DNA from: an uncultured Clostridia bacterium
GTDB taxonomy: Bacteria; Bacillota; Clostridia; Oscillospirales; Acutalibacteraceae
Assembly (NCBI GenBank): GCA_944381295.1
Contig: CALWKP010000015.1
Coordinates: 1-9,061, forward strand
DNA: 9,061 nucleotides
Direction of reading: 5' to 3'
The first letter of the stretch is position 1. The number at the start of each line of letters is the position of its first letter. This document shows, piece by piece, positions 6,154-9,061 of this stretch. The notes below the pieces were generated by a model. The model was not told where the DNA came from. It was given only the letters and a program-made list of their open reading frames with translations, and did no database searches. The translations under genes and the position numbers were made by a program.

Positions 6154-7541
6154 ATTAGAATTTCATAATCCAGCCGATCCCCCAAATTCAATTTTTGCAA
6201 AATAAGATATTGCCGTACTGTCTCGATTTCATCAGCAACAGGTACTGTTTTTCGATGGTCGCTGATATTTGCACGAAGCATCCGCGCCAGTGTACAGATA
6301 AACTCGCTGGTAAGCGGGTCATTTGCCAATTTGGCGGAACTGCTGATGCTCTCTAATGTATTATACAAAAAATGAGGGCTTATTTTTTCCTGCATAGCGT
6401 AATACTGAAATTGCAGCAATTTATATTCCGCAGCCTGTTTTGCGAGTTCCGCTTCATAGGCTTCACACACCAATTGTTCCAGTTTTTCCGCCATCTGATT
6501 CATATATTGTGAAATTACACCGATTTCATCATGCTTGAAATTCTGTTCCACTATCTCTTCGCTTTGCGGGGAATACATACGGATCCGATTCAGCAATTGA
6601 TTCATATTATTCGCGACTGGATGTGTCATAAGTGCCATAAAAACAGTGACCATTATAAATACACAAACACAGATCAATACCAGCGTGATGGTGCTACTGC
6701 GAAGTCCAAAAATCAGGTCATCCATTAGCACAATCCCATATAATGTCATGTCTTTCCCATCAATCTGTGAGGAAACAACTAAATAATTCTGTGATCCCAA
6801 CGAAATTTCACAAAATTCTTGCTGTATGGTATATTGCTTCAAATATTCAATCATATCTGGAAACAATTCTTCTGTCAGATTACAGATAGAACCGTTTTTA
6901 TCTTGAAGAAGGTACATGGTACTCTGCGAATCTGAAGCGTAAGACAGCAAATAACTTTCTTTTACCTGCATTTGAAGATATCCATAATTTTTCAGGTTTT
7001 TCTCAATTAGGCAACGATTCATAATTACATGACCATTGTCATTAATTTTCCAAACCGGAGAGCCCTCTATTTGATCTGAAAAATCTGCTATGGATTCGTA
7101 TTGTAATCCATCCACTTGTTTCATAATATCTCTGGCCCCCAGAGAGGATGGATAATATTCTTCAAGCTGCATATCCAGGAAGTAGACTTCACTGATATAA
7201 GAGTGATAGTAAGATACCAAGCTATATAGAAGATGACTGATCTCGTTTGTAAAAAGATCATGATCTTTAATCTTACAAAGCTCTTCGGAATTTTCCCCGA
7301 AAAAGAAGTTATGTTGCAATGTCTCTACATGGGTCATTCGTGTACTGATTGTTTCTGTCATTTGGTGTACCGAAGCTTTTAAAAACTTTTCACTGTTATT
7401 TTTGATTGCAATATAAGAAAGGTTATAACTTGTTGTTCCAATCACAACAATTGCACATAGCACCATTACAATACCAATGGTCAAAAAACGATAAACGATT
7501 TTATTCCTAATTCTTAAACGTCTCTTCTTAGATAATTTCAT
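6135..7541 (-). pseudogene. YesM-type sensor histidine kinase, truncated before its ATPase domain
   Basis: A 468-codon frame beginning MKLSKKRRLRIRNK. Residues 17-38 form the first membrane segment, ~40-280 an extracytoplasmic sensor region, 281-304 the second membrane segment and ~305-360 a HAMP linker (DEIGVISQYMNQMAEKLEQLV). Then comes the His_kinase region of the YesM/LytS group: QEKISPHFLYNTLESI with the phospho-acceptor at His390, followed by VADEIETVRQYLILQKLNLGDRLDYEI. Intact relatives continue for 100-130 residues with the HATPase domain (PLVENAIKHG, DNG). Here the frame ends after MPAANV, the last residues being out-of-frame reading of URO-D sequence. The protein could still be made, from the promoter at 7574-7602, but could not bind ATP or autophosphorylate. 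No response regulator gene is adjacent. In intact systems the YesN-type AraC regulator follows directly and usually controls nearby transport or catabolic genes. Confidence 0.88.
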
Positions 7542-7573
7542 AAAAACAGTATCTTCTTTCTGATCTTTTTTTC

Positions 7574-7602
7574 AAAATATCACGAATTTCTCAGTTTATC
7601 AA
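7574..7602 (-). promoter_or_regulatory. Promoter of the truncated kinase gene
   Basis: On the minus strand TTGATA (plus 7597-7602, 5 of 6 to consensus) is followed after exactly 17 bases by TATTTT (plus 7574-7579, 4 of 6). A TG one base upstream of the -10 makes it an extended -10. Transcription should start near 7567, about 25 bases before ATG 7541, leaving room for the A/G-rich GAAAGAAGA ribosome binding site. Confidence 0.65.
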
Positions 7603-7626
7603 CGAATTTTGACGATACTTTGCGAC

Positions 7627-7687
7627 AAAAGTCATATCTCCTATATAACAGGTAAAAATATTACTATATGAAAAGATCATGACTTTT
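7627..7687. repeat. Spaced perfect inverted repeat AAAAGTCAT ... ATGACTTTT
   Basis: AAAAGTCAT (7627-7635) and its exact reverse complement ATGACTTTT (7679-7687) are 43 bases apart, in the divergent intergenic region and upstream of both promoters. Centres lie 52 bases apart, about five helical turns, so a dimer could bridge them on one DNA face. Two sites for a regulator shared by the divergent genes is an inference; arms of this size can arise by chance in AT-rich DNA. Confidence 0.4.
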
Positions 7688-7730
7688 ATATATTGAGTAA
7701 AAGAAATACCTTTCTTCCATTTTTTAATCT

Positions 7731-7739
7731 TGTTATACT
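7731..7739 (+). promoter_or_regulatory. Extended -10 promoter of the intact URO-D gene
   Basis: TG-T-TATACT: the -10 hexamer TATACT (7734-7739) matches five of six bases and has the TGn extension. The -35 region is poor (TTTCTT at the expected place), typical of extended -10 promoters or of ones needing an activator. Transcription would start near 7746, inside the A/T palindrome at 7740-7765. Confidence 0.6.
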
Positions 7740-7765
7740 AAAAATATAAAATATTTTATATTTTT
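7740..7765. repeat. Perfect 26-bp A/T-only palindrome over the transcription start
   Basis: AAAAATATAAAAT (7740-7752) is followed directly by its exact reverse complement ATTTTATATTTTT (7753-7765), with no central spacer and no G or C. It fills the interval between the -10 box (7734-7739) and the ribosome binding site (7768-7778). It could be an operator, a hairpin in the early transcript, or a bent-DNA element. Confidence 0.6.
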
Positions 7766-7784
7766 TTAGGAAGAAGGACGAATC

Positions 7785-8861
7785 ATGGAAAAGTCTTGCC
7801 TGCTAAAAGTTTTTGACGGAGAAAAAGGACCCTATTTGCCTATTCTCTCTGGATGGATCGCCGCACCCGACTATATCGCTCAACTGAACAGAATTTCCAT
7901 GGACGAATATTGGTCTGATCCTAAAAAATGGTCAATTTCTGCCTATCAAATTCTCGGTGCAGACGGATTAATTGATATTTTTATTCCGAAAAACAAAGGG
8001 GATTTCCGCTGTGTCGATCACAGCAATTATTCCCGCAGCAATACCAACATAGATTTGGAAGATGCCGTAGAGGAAATCCGCCGTTGGCCGGAGCCAGAAC
8101 ATTATGCGGATTTTCTGGAATCCCAATTTGAATCTGAATATCAGAACTATAAGAAAAATCTTTTAGAGACACAGCAGCAGTGTGGTGATTCTCTCCTTTA
8201 TATGCCTGCTCAATGGAACGCAGGGGCAAAAATCAATTGGTATGATACTTTTGGCTATGAAAATTTTTTCTTGTTAATCGGACTTTATGAAAAAGAAGCA
8301 AGAAAATTGACCGAACACGGAGGCGTTATCGGAAAACATTTATCCAAACTGGTTGCACGTGCAATTTCAGAAGGAATTTATCCGAAAGCCGTGTTATTGG
8401 GAGAGGATATTTGTTCCCAACGCGGCCCCATGGTTTCCCCTGAATTTCTTGAAAAGTATTATGCTCCACAACTGCGAGAGGGATTAAAACCGCTCTTGGA
8501 AGTAGGATGCCGACCCGTTTGGCATTGTGATGGGGATGTTCGTCCCATTCTCGACATGCTGATCGACTGCGGGATTGGAGGAATGCAAGGTTTTCAGCCG
8601 GAATGCGGTCTAACGTTAGAATACACTGCTGCAAAACGGACAAAATCCGGCGGAAAAATGTTAATTTTTGGACCTCTTTCCGTTACCAGTGAACTCCCAA
8701 AATTTACTCCAGAACAGGTCAGACAAAAGGTTCAGCAAGCAGCAGAAATTTATCTCTCGAATGCTGACCTTGTCCTATTTACCGCCAATACAGTCAATCC
8801 CGATGTTCCTTTCGAAAATATTTTAGCGATGTTTGAAGCGGCTAAAGACATCCGTTATTAA
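7785..8861 (+). CDS. URO-D-family protein (uroporphyrinogen decarboxylase-like, possible corrinoid methyltransferase)
   Basis: A complete 358-residue, signal-free protein with the single-domain TIM barrel of the URO-D superfamily, at normal length. The best signatures are GEDICSQRGPMVSPEFLEKYYAPQL (its core around residues 206-230), then PVWHCDGDVRPIL at 244-256 (the conserved H-x-DG-D strand end), then GGMQGFQPECG at 265-275 and KMLIFGPLSV at 291-300. The N-terminal arginine-rich substrate loop of true heme-pathway HemE (RQAGR) is absent, so it is not HemE. The superfamily also includes MtaA/MtbA-type and other corrinoid methyltransferases, and related paralogs sit in corrinoid loci; methyl transfer is plausible but unproven. 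His247 and Cys248 and Cys274 are candidate metal ligands. AGGAAGAAGGA (7768-7778) ends 6 bases before ATG. It stands divergent from the truncated kinase and 93 bases ahead of another URO-D-family gene, with no strong terminator between. Confidence 0.9.
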   Translation: MEKSCLLKVFDGEKGPYLPILSGWIAAPDYIAQLNRISMDEYWSDPKKWSISAYQILGADGLIDIFIPKNKGDFRCVDHSNYSRSNTNIDLEDAVEEIRRWPEPEHYADFLESQFESEYQNYKKNLLETQQQCGDSLLYMPAQWNAGAKINWYDTFGYENFFLLIGLYEKEARKLTEHGGVIGKHLSKLVARAISEGIYPKAVLLGEDICSQRGPMVSPEFLEKYYAPQLREGLKPLLEVGCRPVWHCDGDVRPILDMLIDCGIGGMQGFQPECGLTLEYTAAKRTKSGGKMLIFGPLSVTSELPKFTPEQVRQKVQQAAEIYLSNADLVLFTANTVNPDVPFENILAMFEAAKDIRY

Positions 8862-8865
8862 TCCA

Positions 8866-8891
8866 TCTGTCTCAGAATTGCTTGCGACAGA
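8866..8891 (+). repeat. Weak stem-loop between the two URO-D genes
   Basis: TCTGTC (8866-8871) pairs with GACAGA (8886-8891) across a 14-base loop, just after the stop at 8861. No T-tract follows, so it is unlikely to terminate. It may be an RNA processing or stability element in a two-gene transcript. Confidence 0.25.
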
Positions 8892-8954
8892 AACAGAATA
8901 CAAAGGAAAAAATAAATATTGCAAAACAATGGTTTAAAAAGAAGGAGCGATTTT

Positions 8955-9061
8955 ATGCCAACTTCAGAAAACAAAAATGCCATGACATCCAGAGAAATCG
9001 TGAAGGCCATGATCGAATTCCGAAATCCGCCGAGACTGCCAGGAAATTTTCCGGAGCCATT
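8955..9061 (+). CDS. Second URO-D-family protein, N-terminus only (runs off window)
   Basis: Thirty-five codons are visible. AGAAGGAG (8940-8947) lies 7 bases before ATG 8955. After a polar lead (MPTSENKNA) comes MTSREIVKAMIEFRNPPRLPG, which matches the usual opening of URO-D-family proteins: MTSRE, a helix, then a short loop with NPPRLP equivalent to the common PDRVP motif. An in-frame ATG at 8982 starts exactly at that motif but has no ribosome binding site. The gene is 93 bases behind the intact paralog on the same strand and is probably co-transcribed. The opening differs from the paralog at 7785, so the two belong to different subfamilies rather than being a recent tandem copy. The fragment is too short to assign a reaction. 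Confidence 0.72.
   Translation, partial: MPTSENKNAMTSREIVKAMIEFRNPPRLPGNFPEP

Noticed and set aside
7785..8861. Identification as heme-pathway uroporphyrinogen decarboxylase HemE
   Set aside because: The N-terminal RQAGR-type substrate loop is missing and no heme genes are near; it is one of the paralogous URO-D-like proteins.
1..9061. CRISPR arrays, tRNA or rRNA genes, transposases, toxin-antitoxin or phage-defence genes
   Set aside because: None was seen on either strand; repeats present are single palindromes or short pairs, not arrays.

Overview
The window looks like chromosomal DNA from a low-to-moderate-GC, anaerobic, spore-forming Firmicute, probably a gut Clostridia member near the Oscillospiraceae or Lachnospiraceae. 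The evidence is a YpeB spore-germination protein, strong AGGAGG-type ribosome binding sites, a YesM-type sensor kinase, a lipoprotein sugar-binding protein with a Ser/Glu/Gly linker, and uroporphyrinogen-decarboxylase-like (URO-D) paralogs of the kind common in these groups. The taxonomic placement is inference. No rRNA, tRNA, CRISPR array, transposase or phage gene was seen.

Layout. Positions 1-204 hold a cluster of hairpins behind the first gene. Positions 205-1578 (minus) encode an extracellular solute-binding lipoprotein with no permease beside it. Positions 1579-2041 are a non-coding leader/intergenic region with inverted repeats. Positions 2042-3562 (minus) encode an ADP-ribosylglycohydrolase-family enzyme with an extra C-terminal beta-rich region. 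Positions 3563-4395 are an 833-base gap with one coding-like but start-less minus-strand frame. Positions 4414-5748 (plus) encode YpeB, without SleB upstream. It is preceded by a forespore-type promoter candidate and closed by a strong bidirectional terminator.

Positions 5821-7541 (minus) are a decayed locus. The front of a YesM-like histidine kinase (sensor, HAMP, phospho-acceptor His, no ATPase domain) is joined directly to the last ~110 codons of an unrelated URO-D-family gene. This looks like the scar of a deletion that removed the kinase C-terminus, presumably its response regulator, and most of a URO-D gene. Divergent from it, positions 7785-8861 (plus) encode an intact 358-residue URO-D-family protein. 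A second URO-D-family gene begins at 8955 and runs off the window.

How the genes may work together. The right half resembles a locus in which a YesM-type two-component system controlled a set of URO-D-like proteins, a fold used for corrinoid-dependent methyl transfer as well as for heme synthesis. The control arm has since been broken. The left half (solute-binding protein plus ADP-ribosylglycohydrolase) suggests uptake and cleavage of a glycosidic or nucleoside-like substrate, but the two genes are 463 bases apart and shared function is only inferred. YpeB is an independent sporulation gene between the two halves. The best leads are the kinase/URO-D deletion junction, the perfect 26-bp A/T palindrome between promoter and ribosome binding site of the intact URO-D gene, and the stand-alone ypeB with its own forespore-like promoter.
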